From assembly GCA_036490475.1 (NCBI GenBank), contig DASXDT010000005.1, positions 372,001 through 436,000 on the forward strand: a stretch of 64,000 nt of DNA, given 5' to 3'. Under the pieces are notes generated by a model. The model had not been told where the DNA came from. It saw only the letters and a list, made by a program, of their open reading frames with translations, and ran no database searches. Within the stretch, counting starts at the first letter, position 1. Every line of letters starts with the position of its first letter. The stretch comes from Candidatus Tumulicola sp. Lineage in GTDB: Bacteria; Vulcanimicrobiota; Vulcanimicrobiia; Vulcanimicrobiales; Vulcanimicrobiaceae. This document shows, one piece after another, positions 45,237 to 55,321 of the stretch. The position numbers and the translations under genes were made by a program.

Positions 45237-46268
45237 CTATGCTTCGACGGCCGCGGTCCCGTTCGGCGAAGCCACCTTCAAGAGCGCTTCGCGGATCTTG
45301 GTTTCCAGCTCTTGAGCCATATCCGAATGCTCTTCTAAGAATGCCTTCGCGTTTTCGCGGCCTTGACCGATACGTTGATCGCCGTACGTATACCACGAAC
45401 CGCTCTTGCCCACGAGGTTTTGATCCAATGCGACGTCGAGAATCGAGCCCATCTTGGAAATTCCGCGGCCGTACGTGATATCGAACTCGGCCTGCCGGAA
45501 CGGCGGCGCGACCTTATTTTTGGCCACTTTCACGCGCGTGCGCGCGCCAACGACGTCTTGACCGATCTTGATGGTTTCGAGCTTACGAACGTCGAGACGA
45601 ATCGACGCGTAGAATTTGAGTGCGCGACCGCCCGACGTCGTTTCGGGGCTTCCAAACATGACGCCGATTTTCTCGCGCAACTGATTGATGAAGATCATCA
45701 CGGCTTTACTGCGCGAAATCGCCGACGTGAGTTTGCGGAGCGCTTGCGACATCAGGCGCGCTTGCAGACCGACGTGCGTGTCGCCCATATCGCCCTCGAG
45801 TTCGGCCTTCGTAACGAGTGCTGCGACCGAGTCGACCACGATCACGTCGACCGCATTACTGCGGGTGAGCATCTCGGCAATGTCGAGAGCCTGTTCGCCG
45901 GTGTCGGGCTGCGAAACCAATAGGTTGTCGAGATCGACGCCCAATGCAGCCGCATAGTTGGGATCTAATGCGTGTTCGACGTCGATAAAGGCCGCCGTCC
46001 CACCGTTCCGTTGTGCTTCCGCGATTGCATGCAGCGCCAACGTGGTCTTACCGCTGGATTCGGGACCGTAGATTTCGACGATTCGTCCGCGCGGAAGTCC
46101 GCCGACGCCAAGTGCCAAATCGAGTGCGATCGATCCGGTCGGAATGACCTCGAAGGCCATGCGCTCTTGGAAATCTCCCATGCGCATAATCGAGCCTTTG
46201 CCGAACTGACGCTCGATCTGCGCGAGCGCACTATTGAGTGCAACGTTCCGTTCGTCCGATGATGCCAT
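45237..46268 (-). CDS. recA: Recombinase RecA
   Basis: A 343-residue RecA with Walker [10 protein letters not shown], the DNA-binding loop region ([17 protein letters not shown]), Walker [11 protein letters not shown] and an intact length. AGGAGGA precedes the ATG by about five bases. No SOS box of a known type is recognised upstream. It is clearly vertical core gene content. Confidence 0.98.
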   Translation of the reverse strand: MASSDERNVALNSALAQIERQFGKGSIMRMGDFQERMAFEVIPTGSIALDLALGVGGLPRGRIVEIYGPESSGKTTLALHAIAEAQRNGGTAAFIDVEHALDPNYAAALGVDLDNLLVSQPDTGEQALDIAEMLTRSNAVDVIVVDSVAALVTKAELEGDMGDTHVGLQARLMSQALRKLTSAISRSKAVMIFINQLREKIGVMFGSPETTSGGRALKFYASIRLDVRKLETIKIGQDVVGARTRVKVAKNKVAPPFRQAEFDITYGRGISKMGSILDVALDQNLVGKSGSWYTYGDQRIGQGRENAKAFLEEHSDMAQELETKIREALLKVASPNGTAAVEA

Positions 46269-46366
46269 GCTGATCCTCCTACGTTAGTGTTGTCGCAATA
46301 TGGGGCGGCGCTTAACCAGATTCGCATTGGATAGTGCCACCTGGGTGGCATTGAGGACGCAGACCG

Positions 46367-47296
46367 TCATGAATGTGCTCCGGCCGGTGCCTCATCGAAC
46401 AACGCCTCGATGAACTCTGCGGGAACGAAAGGCGCGAGCGCGTCGGCCGTCTCTCCGAGGCCGATGAACTTGACGGGAATTTCCAGTTCGTCGACGATGG
46501 CGACCAATACACCGCCTTTGGCCGTCGAATCCAACTTGGTGACGATCAGACCGGTGAGTGGCGCGGCGGCGTGAAACAATTTGGCCTGCGAAATCGCATT
46601 TTGTCCGGTCGTTCCATCGAGCACCAAGAGCGTTTCTGCCGGAGGCTCGCCGACTTCGCGCTCGACGACGCGGCGAATTTTTTTCAGCTCTTCCATCAGG
46701 TTGATCTTGGTTTGCAAGCGTCCCGCCGTGTCGATCAACACGACGTCGACGTTACGCGCTTTTCCGGCGCGAACGCCGTCGAACACGACCGAGGCCGGAT
46801 CGGCGCCTTCGGCTCCGCGGATTAATTCGCTGCCGCTGCGATTGGCCCAAATCGCCAACTGTTCGGCCGCTGCGGCGCGAAAGGTATCGCCGGCAACTAA
46901 TAGCACGCGTTTGCCTTGTTTGCGTAGGCGCAGCGCCAATTTTCCGATCGTGGTCGTTTTGCCGCTGCCGTTGACCCCAACCACCAGAACGACCGCCGGC
47001 TTTCCGCCCAACTGTAGTTCGGCCGACGGAAGCGTGAGAAAGCGTTCGACGTCTTTTTGGAAGCGCGCGACCACACGATCGGTGGTTTTCCACGCTTCTT
47101 GTTTTGCGACGGTTTGCAAACCGGATACGATTTTCTGCGTCGTGGGCACGCCGAAATCGGCGACGATCAACGTTTCCTCGAGCTCGTCCCAAAACTCGGG
47201 CGTCAACGGCGTACCCGGCCGGCCCAGCCGCTGTACCGCTGTAAATGCTTCGCGCGCCTTGCCGAGCGATACGCGAAGTCGCGAGAACCAGGTCAC
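46367..47296 (-). CDS. ftsY: Signal recognition particle receptor FtsY
   Basis: A 309-residue SRP GTPase with the NG domains only and no long acidic A domain: G1 GVNGSGKTTTIGKLA, DTAGRLQTKINLMEEL, and TKLDSTAKGG. It docks ribosome-SRP complexes at the membrane for co-translational insertion. GTG start. Confidence 0.96.
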   Translation of the reverse strand: MTWFSRLRVSLGKAREAFTAVQRLGRPGTPLTPEFWDELEETLIVADFGVPTTQKIVSGLQTVAKQEAWKTTDRVVARFQKDVERFLTLPSAELQLGGKPAVVLVVGVNGSGKTTTIGKLALRLRKQGKRVLLVAGDTFRAAAAEQLAIWANRSGSELIRGAEGADPASVVFDGVRAGKARNVDVVLIDTAGRLQTKINLMEELKKIRRVVEREVGEPPAETLLVLDGTTGQNAISQAKLFHAAAPLTGLIVTKLDSTAKGGVLVAIVDELEIPVKFIGLGETADALAPFVPAEFIEALFDEAPAGAHS

Positions 47297-47356
47297 GGCC
47301 GTCCGTCTTCTTGGCTAACTATCGAACTCCTGTTCGCTAGTTTTGATCTTTTTGGT

Positions 47357-48574
47357 TCAGCAGCGGGCGGCGCGAACCGCAAATACGAGCGCTTGGCCAT
47401 AGAGACACGCTTTGTCACGCAGTGTGCGCACGGCGTCGTCTTTTTGCAGCGCGTCGGCGAAGCGTGGGAAGCGCGCCAACTGCTCGAACAGCACGGCGTA
47501 GCGAGCCGGCCGGCGCTCCATGAAGCGCATCAGCTGCACGCGGTGGACCAGCCGGTGAACGAACTGCGAACCGACCCGTCCGGCATAGCGTGCCGCTGCC
47601 CGCACCGGATCGGACCGGTCCGCATTCAGCGCTTCCGCCGCCAGCCGGCCGCTCATCGCGGCTTCGTAGATGCCTTCACCGTTGGTGGCGTCCACCAACC
47701 CGGCAGCCGTGCCGCCGAGCAACACGTTGCTGTCGCAAAAACGCGGCCGTGGATCGCCGCCGTATAGCAAGTGGCCTTCTTCTTTCACCGAGACGACGGT
47801 GCGGTGCGAGTACAGCCGCGCGCGCACGCGCTCGGTAAATGCGTCAAGTTCTTCGCGCAGTTCGAGCCCGGGAAGTTTGCCGACGAGCCCGAGGCCGATC
47901 GCCAAGTGATCGCGTTTAGGGAACATCCACGCGACGATCTGCCGTCCGTCGCGGGCGGCATAGTAGTGCAGTTCCAACGTCCTGTACGCGATGTCGACGG
48001 CCGGCGCGTCGAGATAGACCCGATATTGGAGCGTCGTCATGAGACCGTCGCGCCAGCGGTCGTATTCTAACCGTGAAGCCGATTCCGATTCGGTACGCAC
48101 GCGATCGAGATTCACCGTGGCGCCGGATGCGAGGAAGACGTTCCGTGCCGCGATCGTGCGACGTTCTCCGGCACGAAGATCGGCATATTCGACGACGGCG
48201 CGTTTACCATCGCTTTGGATGGTCCGAAAGAGCGACTGAGTTCGGATATCGGCGCCCTCACGTGCCGCTAAGGCGGCCATCGTCCCGTCCAGCTCTTCGC
48301 GCGTCGTGGTGTGGCCCGGTCCAAACATGACTTCGTGCTCGCGGCCGTTCGTATCGAACAAGGCCAGGCGCGGCGTATCGAAGTGGACGATCTCCCGCGG
48401 CAGATCGAACTCTTCGCAAAATCCCGGACGTAGACCGGCGGCGCAAACCCGCTTGGCTCCGACGACGGCGTCCTTCTCGAGGACGACCGTTTCGAGCCCC
48501 GATCGGGCGGCTTCGCGTGCTGCAGTGGCCCCGGCCGGCCCGCAACCGACGACGAGAAGATCTACCGTTTCCAC
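47357..48574 (-). CDS. Geranylgeranyl reductase family FAD oxidoreductase
   Basis: A 405-residue flavoprotein with the Rossmann motif [17 protein letters not shown], the PxYxWxFP-like sequence [17 protein letters not shown] and the C-terminal [20 protein letters not shown]. Family members reduce geranylgeranyl chains of lipids, quinones or chlorophyll. Substrate undetermined; isoprenoid saturation would fit the nearby carotenoid genes. It is divergent from hppA. Confidence 0.85.
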   Translation of the reverse strand: METVDLLVVGCGPAGATAAREAARSGLETVVLEKDAVVGAKRVCAAGLRPGFCEEFDLPREIVHFDTPRLALFDTNGREHEVMFGPGHTTTREELDGTMAALAAREGADIRTQSLFRTIQSDGKRAVVEYADLRAGERRTIAARNVFLASGATVNLDRVRTESESASRLEYDRWRDGLMTTLQYRVYLDAPAVDIAYRTLELHYYAARDGRQIVAWMFPKRDHLAIGLGLVGKLPGLELREELDAFTERVRARLYSHRTVVSVKEEGHLLYGGDPRPRFCDSNVLLGGTAAGLVDATNGEGIYEAAMSGRLAAEALNADRSDPVRAAARYAGRVGSQFVHRLVHRVQLMRFMERRPARYAVLFEQLARFPRFADALQKDDAVRTLRDKACLYGQALVFAVRAARC

Positions 48575-48725
48575 AAGCGCGACGTTCGTCGTCGGCGTGC
48601 GCGGTCCGCCAGCTTGGCCGCGTTCGAAAAGGACTCACTCGCGACATCGCAGTAAGCAGGCCGGTCGGCTCGCCCTCGAGCCTGACCCATACACTTTACC
48701 CCCGCTCTACTTTTTAAGGACAGGA

Positions 48726-50834
48726 ATGACGGCAGATACGGCGATCGCGGCCGGTTTGATCGGCGGCGCCCTTGCGGTACTCTACGGAATCGCGCTGACC
48801 TTCTGGGTGCTCCGGCAACCGGCAGGCAACGAAAGGATGCGCGAAATCGCCGGGGCGATCCAGGAAGGCGCCATGGCCTTCCTCCAGCGGCAATACATGA
48901 CGATCGGCATTGTGGCCATCGTGCTCGCCATCGTAATTTGGTTCGCACCAACGCTCGGTCGCGAAGCCGCGATCGGGTTTTTGATCGGCGCCATTTTATC
49001 GGGCGCGGCCGGATTCATCGGTATGATCGTGTCGGTACGTGCCAACGTCCGCACGGCCGAAGCGGCCCGAGGCGGCATCAAACCGGCGCTCAACGTGGCC
49101 TTCCGCGGAGGCGCCGTCACCGGCATGCTGGTTGTCGGCCTCGGCCTTCTGGCGGTTTCCGGTTACTACTGGATTCTGCTGCAAGTCAACGGCGGCGATC
49201 AAAGCACATCGCTGAACGCGATGGTCGGTCTCGCTTTTGGCTGTTCGCTGATTTCGGTGTTCGCGCGTCTCGGCGGCGGCATTTATACGAAGGCCGCCGA
49301 CGTCGGTGCCGATCTGGTCGGTAAGGTCGAAGCCGGCATCCCCGAAGACGATCCGCGCAATCCGGCCGTTATCGCCGACAACGTCGGTGACAACGTCGGC
49401 GACTGCGCCGGTATGGCCGCCGATTTGTTCGAGACCTACTGCGTCACGACGGTGGCCGCAATGTTGCTCGGCAATCTCGTTTTCGGCGCGACCGTGCCGA
49501 ACGCGACCACCTTCCCGCTGTTGATCGGCGCGCTGTCGATCGTGGCTTCGATCGTGGGCACGCTGTTCGTCGGTGGCGGTAACATTAAAAAAGATCGCAT
49601 CATGGGCTCGCTGTACCGCGGTATGGCCGTCGCCGGCGTGCTCTCGATCGTCGGCTTCTGGTTCATCTCCCAATACGCGTTCGGCAGCGCCGGCAGCATC
49701 TCTCCGCTTTCAGTATTCGTCTGTGCGGTCGTCGGTGTGGTTATCACCGGTGCGATTACATTCATCACCGAGTACTATACGGGCACGCAGTTCCCGCCGG
49801 TACAAAACATCGCGAAAGCATCCGTGACCGGTCACGCGACCAACATGATCGCAGGCTTGGCCGTTTCGATGCAGGGCACGGCGTTGCCGGCCATCGTTCT
49901 CGTCCTCGGCATTTTGGTGAGCTACGCGTTCGCCAATCTCTACGGCGTCGCGGTTGCCGTTATGTCCATGCTTTCGCTAGCGGGTATCGTCGTCGCGATC
50001 GACTCGTTCGGACCGATCACCGATAACGCTGGTGGTATCGCCGAAATGGCCGAACTACCCGAAGAAGTTCGCAATGTGACCGATCCGCTCGATGCGGTCG
50101 GCAACACCACCAAGGCCGTCACGAAAGGCTACGCCATCGGTTCGGCCGCGCTGGCCGCCGTCGTGCTCTTCGCAGCGTTCTTGCAAGAACTCATCAAAAT
50201 CAAGTGTCCGGGTGCGACCGTCGGGTCGTGCGTCGACGACGTACGCAACTTGTTCGCGATCGGCAATCCGTACGTTTTGTGCGGGTTGTTCATCGGCGGT
50301 CTCTTGCCGTACTTGTTCGCATCGCTGTCGATGGAAGCGGTCGGGCGCGCCGGCGGCGCGGTCGTCGAAGAAGTCCGCAGACAGTTCCGCGAGAATCCCG
50401 GCATCATGGAAGGAACCGTTCGTCCGAACTACGCGACGACGGTCGACATCGTGACGCGTCACGCGCTCAAGGAAATGATCGTGCCCGCGCTGATTCCGGT
50501 CGGCGTACCGGTCGTCGTCGTCTTGCTGGCCGTATTCGGCGTACTGCCGGGTAGCACGGGGGCACAGATGATGGGCGGCATCTTGGTCGGTTCGATCGTC
50601 ACGGGCTTGTTCGTCGCCATCTCGATGACGACGGGCGGCGGCGCGTGGGACAACGCCAAAAAGTACATCGAAGACGGACACTTCGGCGGCAAAGGTTCGA
50701 TCGCGCACCAAGCGGCCGTCACCGGCGACACCGTGGGCGATCCGTACAAAGATACGGCCGGTCCGGCGATCAACCCAATGATCAAAGTGCTGAACATCGT
50801 AGCCTTGCTGCTGGTCGGTTTCCTGGTCCGGTAG
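48726..50834 (+). CDS. hppA: K+-independent proton-pumping pyrophosphatase
   Basis: A membrane pyrophosphatase of about 702 residues with sixteen or so helices. The PPi site carries the signature [21 protein letters not shown] and [19 protein letters not shown]. The GNTTKA motif has lysine at the position that is alanine in K+-dependent enzymes, so it should be K+-independent. The frame extends upstream, but ATG 48726 with AAGGACAGGA fits the N-terminus. It hydrolyses PPi to pump protons across the inner membrane. Pyrophosphatases are fluoride-sensitive, but no riboswitch is seen here. Confidence 0.96.
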   Translation: MTADTAIAAGLIGGALAVLYGIALTFWVLRQPAGNERMREIAGAIQEGAMAFLQRQYMTIGIVAIVLAIVIWFAPTLGREAAIGFLIGAILSGAAGFIGMIVSVRANVRTAEAARGGIKPALNVAFRGGAVTGMLVVGLGLLAVSGYYWILLQVNGGDQSTSLNAMVGLAFGCSLISVFARLGGGIYTKAADVGADLVGKVEAGIPEDDPRNPAVIADNVGDNVGDCAGMAADLFETYCVTTVAAMLLGNLVFGATVPNATTFPLLIGALSIVASIVGTLFVGGGNIKKDRIMGSLYRGMAVAGVLSIVGFWFISQYAFGSAGSISPLSVFVCAVVGVVITGAITFITEYYTGTQFPPVQNIAKASVTGHATNMIAGLAVSMQGTALPAIVLVLGILVSYAFANLYGVAVAVMSMLSLAGIVVAIDSFGPITDNAGGIAEMAELPEEVRNVTDPLDAVGNTTKAVTKGYAIGSAALAAVVLFAAFLQELIKIKCPGATVGSCVDDVRNLFAIGNPYVLCGLFIGGLLPYLFASLSMEAVGRAGGAVVEEVRRQFRENPGIMEGTVRPNYATTVDIVTRHALKEMIVPALIPVGVPVVVVLLAVFGVLPGSTGAQMMGGILVGSIVTGLFVAISMTTGGGAWDNAKKYIEDGHFGGKGSIAHQAAVTGDTVGDPYKDTAGPAINPMIKVLNIVALLLVGFLVR

Positions 50835-50854
50835 CTCCTCGCGTACGTGAACGT

Positions 50855-50889
50855 TAGCGTTGAGGGCGCGCAGAGCGTCCTCAACGTTG
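50855..50889 (+). terminator. Probable hppA terminator
   Basis: ACGTTGAGG-G-CGC...GCG-T-CCTCAACGT forms a long stem 24 bases after the hppA stop. It lacks a clean T-run (TTGCTTGCC follows), so efficiency is uncertain. Confidence 0.6.
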
Positions 50890-50948
50890 CTTGCCGTCCG
50901 TAAGTACCGTGTGCTTTTGCGCCCGATAGGTATCGTCTTGGCCGCGCT

Positions 50949-52373
50949 TTGTATCGCCGCCACTCCGCCACCTCGAACACCCATGCACCTTCGCTAAGCA
51001 GTAGAGCGAACGTGCTTGGAAATCTCGAGGGCCAGTATTACATCGCCGGAACTCCGCGGATTTCGCAACCGCTGGCCGGCGAGATGCGTGCCGATCGCGT
51101 TTCCGGCGTAAGCATCGCAGTCATCGACGACTATAGGATTTCGTGGACGAGCGCCGCCGGCTTTCGCGACGTGTCCGGAAAAGCGCCGGTGACCGAAAAT
51201 ACACTGTTTCAAGCTGCGTCCATGAGCAAAGCAGTGGCGGCCGCCGGTATTCTGCGGCTCTTCGAAGTCAAGCATCTGTCTCTCGACGCCGACGTTAACA
51301 CGCTGCTTCGTTCCTGGCACGTTCCCATGGTGCCGAACGTTTCGGGCACGGTTACGATGCGCCGGCTGCTAAGTCACAACGCCGGCGTTAACGTTCACGG
51401 TTTCCAGGGCTACGATCGTGACGCAACCCTACCCACGCTTTTACAGGTACTCGATGGCAGTTCGCCGGCAACTAGTGAAGCGATTCGGGTCACCAGCGTT
51501 CCAGGCTCCAAAACCGAATATTCCGGCGGCGGAACGACGATCGCTCAGCAGGTAGCAATCGATCTCAGCGGCGAGCCATTTGCGACGTTCATGCAGCAAA
51601 CGGTTCTCGCGCCCCTCAATATGCGGGCCAGCACGTTCGACCAGCCGCTGCCAACAGCGTCGCAAGCAAACGCAGCCAACGGTTACTACTCCGACGGCAA
51701 GGCGGTGCATCGAGGCTGGCACGTGTACCCGACGATGGCGGCCGCCGGGTTGTGGACGACGCCGACCGATCTTGCCAGCTTCGTCATCGCAATTCAAGAT
51801 GCGTTGCGCGGTCGAGGTAAACCACCCATCGACGCAACCGTCGCTCGCGAGATGACGACCAAAGCATCACAAATATTTGCGTTAGGTCCGGCCGTAGGAT
51901 CGGGCTTCTTCTGGCATGACGGGGCGAACGAGGGTTTTCAGGGTACGTTCATCGGCCTCACCACGGGCGGCCGGGGAGTTGTCGTCATGACAAACTCGGA
52001 TAACGGCATTCTGCTTGCCAACGAGATCGTTCATTCAGTCGCCAGAGTGTATCGCTGGCCGGTTCTGCAGCCCGAGCCTAAGACGGCTCTTTCGTTGAAG
52101 CAAGCGCAAATGCGGTCCGTGACCGGAAGCTACGTAGCGAAAGCGAGCGGGTTCGACGTTAGTATGCAAGTAACGATCGAGCGGAATGCAGGCGCGTCCG
52201 CGCTTTTCTTGCGCAGCTCCCTCGATAAGATACCGACGAAGCTCTATGCCGAGGGACCGTTACGCTTTTTCACCCTTAACGGCGCATCGCTCGTATTCGT
52301 TCGTGACGCCGCCGGCCACGCGATCTCGCTGCAAACCGCCGGCATGACGTTGCGCCGCCGGCCGGGACCCTAA
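50949..52373 (+). CDS. Beta-lactamase/class C PBP-like serine hydrolase
   Basis: A serine hydrolase of 450-470 residues: catalytic SxxK as SMSK, the tyrosine motif as YSGGG, and the third motif HDGANEGF in place of KTG. A C-terminal lipocalin-like domain follows (VTGSYVAKASGFDVSMQV). Such enzymes act outside the cytoplasm as esterases or peptidases. The open frame has no signal peptide at its N-terminus. A convincing one (MLLRPIGIVLAALCIAAT from GTG 50911) is in another frame directly upstream; a single base change around 50950-50995 would join them. Either the gene is frameshifted or a later start (GTG 51012) is used. Confidence 0.75.
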   Translation: MYRRHSATSNTHAPSLSSRANVLGNLEGQYYIAGTPRISQPLAGEMRADRVSGVSIAVIDDYRISWTSAAGFRDVSGKAPVTENTLFQAASMSKAVAAAGILRLFEVKHLSLDADVNTLLRSWHVPMVPNVSGTVTMRRLLSHNAGVNVHGFQGYDRDATLPTLLQVLDGSSPATSEAIRVTSVPGSKTEYSGGGTTIAQQVAIDLSGEPFATFMQQTVLAPLNMRASTFDQPLPTASQANAANGYYSDGKAVHRGWHVYPTMAAAGLWTTPTDLASFVIAIQDALRGRGKPPIDATVAREMTTKASQIFALGPAVGSGFFWHDGANEGFQGTFIGLTTGGRGVVVMTNSDNGILLANEIVHSVARVYRWPVLQPEPKTALSLKQAQMRSVTGSYVAKASGFDVSMQVTIERNAGASALFLRSSLDKIPTKLYAEGPLRFFTLNGASLVFVRDAAGHAISLQTAGMTLRRRPGP

Positions 52374-52391
52374 CCCTGCGGACGGGTTTTT
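52372..52391 (+). terminator. Terminator after serine hydrolase
   Basis: AACCC-TGCGGAC-GGGTT followed by TTT, one base after the stop codon. Confidence 0.65.
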
Positions 52392-52448
52392 CACGAAACT
52401 TTAGCCTTTTATCCCTGTCGGGCCAATGCGCTTCAGGCCCATTTGTGC

Positions 52449-52454
52449 CTACAA
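52449..52454 (+). promoter_or_regulatory. -10 box of a probably leaderless M48 gene
   Basis: TACAAT ends seven bases before the ATG at 52462 and no ribosome site precedes that ATG. No clear -35 box is seen. The spacing parallels the ilv leader peptide. Confidence 0.5.
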
Positions 52455-52461
52455 TACCTTC

Positions 52462-53634
52462 ATGACGCGGGCACTACCACGTAGCTTGCGCGGCGCATTG
52501 TGCGTCGCTGTTTTCGCTTTAGCCGGCAGCCTTCCGGCGGCCGCCGATTCGCAGCAGAACCAGCAGCAAGATCAGATGGAAATGCAGATCGGGCAGCAAG
52601 AATGGACGCAGTTGTCGCAACGCGGCGAGGTCGTTCAATCGTCGGAGTATTATCCGGAGCTGCAGCAGGTCGCACAGCGCGTCGCCGCCGTCGCGGATCC
52701 GCAGTACTTTACGCCCTTTCATTTCGTTCTCGTTAACGAGAACTCGCCGAACGCAATGGCGGCGCCGGGCGGAAACGTCTACGTAACTACTTCGTTGATG
52801 CGTTTCGCGCAGAACCAAGACGAACTCGCCGCGGTCCTATGCCACGAGGTGTCACACGATATCCACCACGATGTCGTGAACGAACAGCAGAAAGATCAGC
52901 GGTTGCAGTCGCTGTCGAATTTCGCAAACATCTTCGCGCCCTTCGGCATCCTGGGAGCGGCGGCAACGGGTGCCGTCGGTTTAGGTGCCGGCGCTCAATC
53001 CAAGAGTTACTCCCGCCAAGCCGAATCGAACGCCGACCATATGGGCGCCTACACGTGTGCGCAGGCCGGCTTCAACCCATACGGCATGGTGTGGTTGTTC
53101 CAACGCATGGAATCGATGCCGAAGCAACCTTCGGGCGGGATGTCGAGCATGGAAATGTTTTCCGACCATCCTACCGACGGCCACCGTGTCGCCGATCTAG
53201 AAAACCTATTTAAGAGCGACCCCGCGACGTTCGGCCACTTCGATCCAAACGAATCGACAGCCGAAATGTCGCACGCGACCGGCGGCCGAATTACGCCGGT
53301 GCAGGGTTACGCCCACGCGCCGAGTCGACCGCAAATCGGACAATCGGCAGCGCCAAACGCGCAATACCCGCAGCAATATAACGCCCCGCCGCCGCAACAA
53401 AATGGACAGCCGCAACAGTACGGCGCTCCGCCGCAACAATACGGCGGTCCGCCGCAACAACCGCAGCAGTACGGCGCGCCGCCGCAACAGTACGGCGCTC
53501 CGCCGCAGCAGTACGGCGCGCCGGTACCGACTCAGCCTCCGGCGACGCCCTCGCCGGGAACTTCCGGTGGCGCCGGCGGCGATGCCAACTTGCCGGCGAC
53601 TTCTTCTCGATATTTTCGCGCAATCATGATATAA
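52462..53634 (+). CDS. Secreted M48 metalloprotease with Q-rich repeat tail
   Basis: A protein of about 390 residues with a signal peptide (ALCVAVFALAGSLPAAADS), the zinc motif HEVSH (LAAVLCHEVSHDIHHD), the third ligand in ESNADHMGAYTCAQAG, and then a tail from about residue 280 made of QYGAPPQ-type repeats. BepA-like M48 proteases maintain envelope proteins. The tail is low-complexity (proline, glutamine, tyrosine, glycine) and unusual for the family. Its last 100 bases overlap the convergent gene at 53532-54086. Confidence 0.88.
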   Translation: MTRALPRSLRGALCVAVFALAGSLPAAADSQQNQQQDQMEMQIGQQEWTQLSQRGEVVQSSEYYPELQQVAQRVAAVADPQYFTPFHFVLVNENSPNAMAAPGGNVYVTTSLMRFAQNQDELAAVLCHEVSHDIHHDVVNEQQKDQRLQSLSNFANIFAPFGILGAAATGAVGLGAGAQSKSYSRQAESNADHMGAYTCAQAGFNPYGMVWLFQRMESMPKQPSGGMSSMEMFSDHPTDGHRVADLENLFKSDPATFGHFDPNESTAEMSHATGGRITPVQGYAHAPSRPQIGQSAAPNAQYPQQYNAPPPQQNGQPQQYGAPPQQYGGPPQQPQQYGAPPQQYGAPPQQYGAPVPTQPPATPSPGTSGGAGGDANLPATSSRYFRAIMI

Positions 53635-54086
53635 CTCACGACGATAAACGAGATAGCGAACGCGAGGGCTCCGTCGCCGACCGCGCCCGTCAGAGAACTA
53701 TGATGCGGCATCAGCAAACGAACCGCGCTCCGCAGTCCGAACGCGACGAGGAATATGGCGATCGTGATCCACGACGATCCCAAATACATGACGCCGGGTC
53801 GATCCGTCGGCCGAACGTCCGTGTGAATTCCGCGAAGAATCCCGAACGGGACCCCCACGATCGCGCCGACGATCATTCCGACCGCGACTTCCCAAGCCGG
53901 CGTCGGCTGCATTTGCTCCGAACTGTAGATGACGAGAACCGCGACGAAGACGAGAATTAGCGGCTGCATCCACATGCGGGTGACGCTGATTCGTTGCGGA
54001 CGGATCGAACGCACCGCCAGGAGCGCAACCACAATGACGAACGGAATCAGCTGCATCCACGGCGACGGCGTATAGTCGGATTGCAT
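53532..54086 (-). CDS. CcdC/DUF1453-like membrane protein
   Basis: A protein of about 184 residues with five predicted helices and the family-like RMWMQPLILVFVAVLVIYS region. CcdC-type proteins have been linked to cytochrome c maturation in Bacillus, but the function is poorly known. ATG 54086 is chosen because the upstream frame runs through the rplL terminator and gene. Confidence 0.7.
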   Translation of the reverse strand: MQSDYTPSPWMQLIPFVIVVALLAVRSIRPQRISVTRMWMQPLILVFVAVLVIYSSEQMQPTPAWEVAVGMIVGAIVGVPFGILRGIHTDVRPTDRPGVMYLGSSWITIAIFLVAFGLRSAVRLLMPHHSSLTGAVGDGALAFAISFIVVSYIMIARKYREEVAGKLASPPAPPEVPGEGVAGG

Positions 54087-54112
54087 CGAGCGGAGCGCTC
54101 CTTTCAAACAAT

Positions 54113-54137
54113 AAAAAACGGGAGCGATCGCTCCCGT
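54113..54137 (-). terminator. rplJ-rplL operon terminator
   Basis: ACGGGAGCGATCGCTCCCGT is a perfect 20-base palindrome followed on the minus strand by TTTTT. It lies 25 bases after the rplL stop. Confidence 0.9.
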
Positions 54138-54162
54138 TTCTATCGTGACGCGGAAGCGAGAA

Positions 54163-54528
54163 CTACTTGATCTGGACTTTCGCGCCGGCCTCTTCGAGTT
54201 TCTTCTTGATCGTCTCGGCTTCGTCTTTGGCGATGCCTTCCTTGACTGCCTTGGGCGCACTTTCGACGAACGCCTTGGCTTCGGTAAGTCCGAGGCTGGT
54301 CAGTTCGCGAACGGCCTTAATCACTTTGATTTTTTCCGGTCCGGCTTCGGCGAGGATCACGTCGAACTCGGTCTGTTCGGCGGCCGGTGCAGCGGCGGCT
54401 GCGGCCGGAGCGGCGGCAGCCGGGGCAGCGGCGGATACGCCGTACTTCTCTTCGAGCTGCTTGACGAGGTCGGCGAGTTCGAGGACGGTCAGTTTATCGA
54501 TTTGATCGATCAGTTCGGCTAATGCCAT
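54163..54528 (-). CDS. rplL: Ribosomal protein L7/L12
   Basis: A 121-residue stalk protein with an N-terminal dimerisation helix, an alanine-rich hinge ([15 protein letters not shown]) and the C-terminal factor-binding domain ([24 protein letters not shown]). It follows rplJ by 15 bases. Confidence 0.98.
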   Translation of the reverse strand: MALAELIDQIDKLTVLELADLVKQLEEKYGVSAAAPAAAAPAAAAAAPAAEQTEFDVILAEAGPEKIKVIKAVRELTSLGLTEAKAFVESAPKAVKEGIAKDEAETIKKKLEEAGAKVQIK

Positions 54529-54543
54529 GACTGCAGGGTCTCC

Positions 54544-55071
54544 TTAAGCGTTGGATGCCGCGGCTTTTTGCTCGCGGATTGCATTGAGCGCGCGGACGAG
54601 GCCGCTTTGATTGCCGCTGAGGACGGTCAAGAGACCGCGGATCGGCGAGGCGATGGAGCCGACGAGGCGAGCCAGTAGCTCGACGCGAGGCGGAAGTTTG
54701 GACAGTATGTCGACCTCGGCCGCACTAGCGATCCGTCCGTCGATCCACGCAGCCTTAACCGAGAGCTTTTTCGTGGCTTCGGAAAAGGTGCGCAGCGCTT
54801 TGGCGGGCGCAACCGGATCGGATCCGGCAAATACGATACCGGTTGGGCCAGAGAGGTACGCGTCGAGTTCTTTTGCAACGTCGGCGCCCGCGATGCGGAA
54901 CAGCGTGTTCTTGACGACGGCGTACGAGTTGCCGTCCTTGCGCAGCTCGCCGCGCAGTCTCGTGATATCCTCGACCGTGAGGCCTTGATAATCCGTCAAG
55001 AACAAATTCGGAGAGCCGGCGAGGCGCTCGCGCAGCTCTTGTACTGAAGTTTCTTTACGTGCGGTTGGCAT
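54544..55071 (-). CDS. rplJ: Ribosomal protein L10
   Basis: A 175-residue L10, base of the L12 stalk (NLFLTDYQGLTVEDITRLRGELR; YAVVKNTLFRIA; GPTGIVF). It is preceded by a structured leader. Operon with rplL. Confidence 0.97.
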   Translation of the reverse strand: MPTARKETSVQELRERLAGSPNLFLTDYQGLTVEDITRLRGELRKDGNSYAVVKNTLFRIAGADVAKELDAYLSGPTGIVFAGSDPVAPAKALRTFSEATKKLSVKAAWIDGRIASAAEVDILSKLPPRVELLARLVGSIASPIRGLLTVLSGNQSGLVRALNAIREQKAAASNA

Positions 55072-55097
55072 GAGCCGTCTTTCTGGACCGAAGAAAC

Positions 55098-55250
55098 AAA
55101 AAAGCGCTCCTCCAATCGGAGGGCGCCAACGGAAGCACCACCCGAATTTTGGGTGTGGTGCGCGGTCGTGCGTCCTCGGCAGGTGTTCGGTCGTCTACTA
55201 GCACAGAGCAAGCGTACGGCCGGACGATTAAGGCGCTCGCGCCACCTACG
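55098..55250 (-). promoter_or_regulatory. rplJ leader with attenuator hairpin
   Basis: On the minus strand a GCACCA...TGGTGC stem (55135-55161) is followed by a CGC-CCTCC-GATT-GGAGG-GCG hairpin and TTTTTT (55098-55127) shortly before rplJ. The position suits an L10 autoregulatory leader with a transcription attenuator. Confidence 0.7.
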
Positions 55251-55321
55251 GTCTTTGGAGCCCTCGGTACTGTAACATACGTCGCGTGATGCCGCAAGAC
55301 GTATTGACGAAAGGACGAACC

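Noticed and set aside
49000-50980. Long minus-strand frames opposite hppA
   Set aside because: They are mirror frames of a strongly conserved GC-rich gene and show no protein family features.
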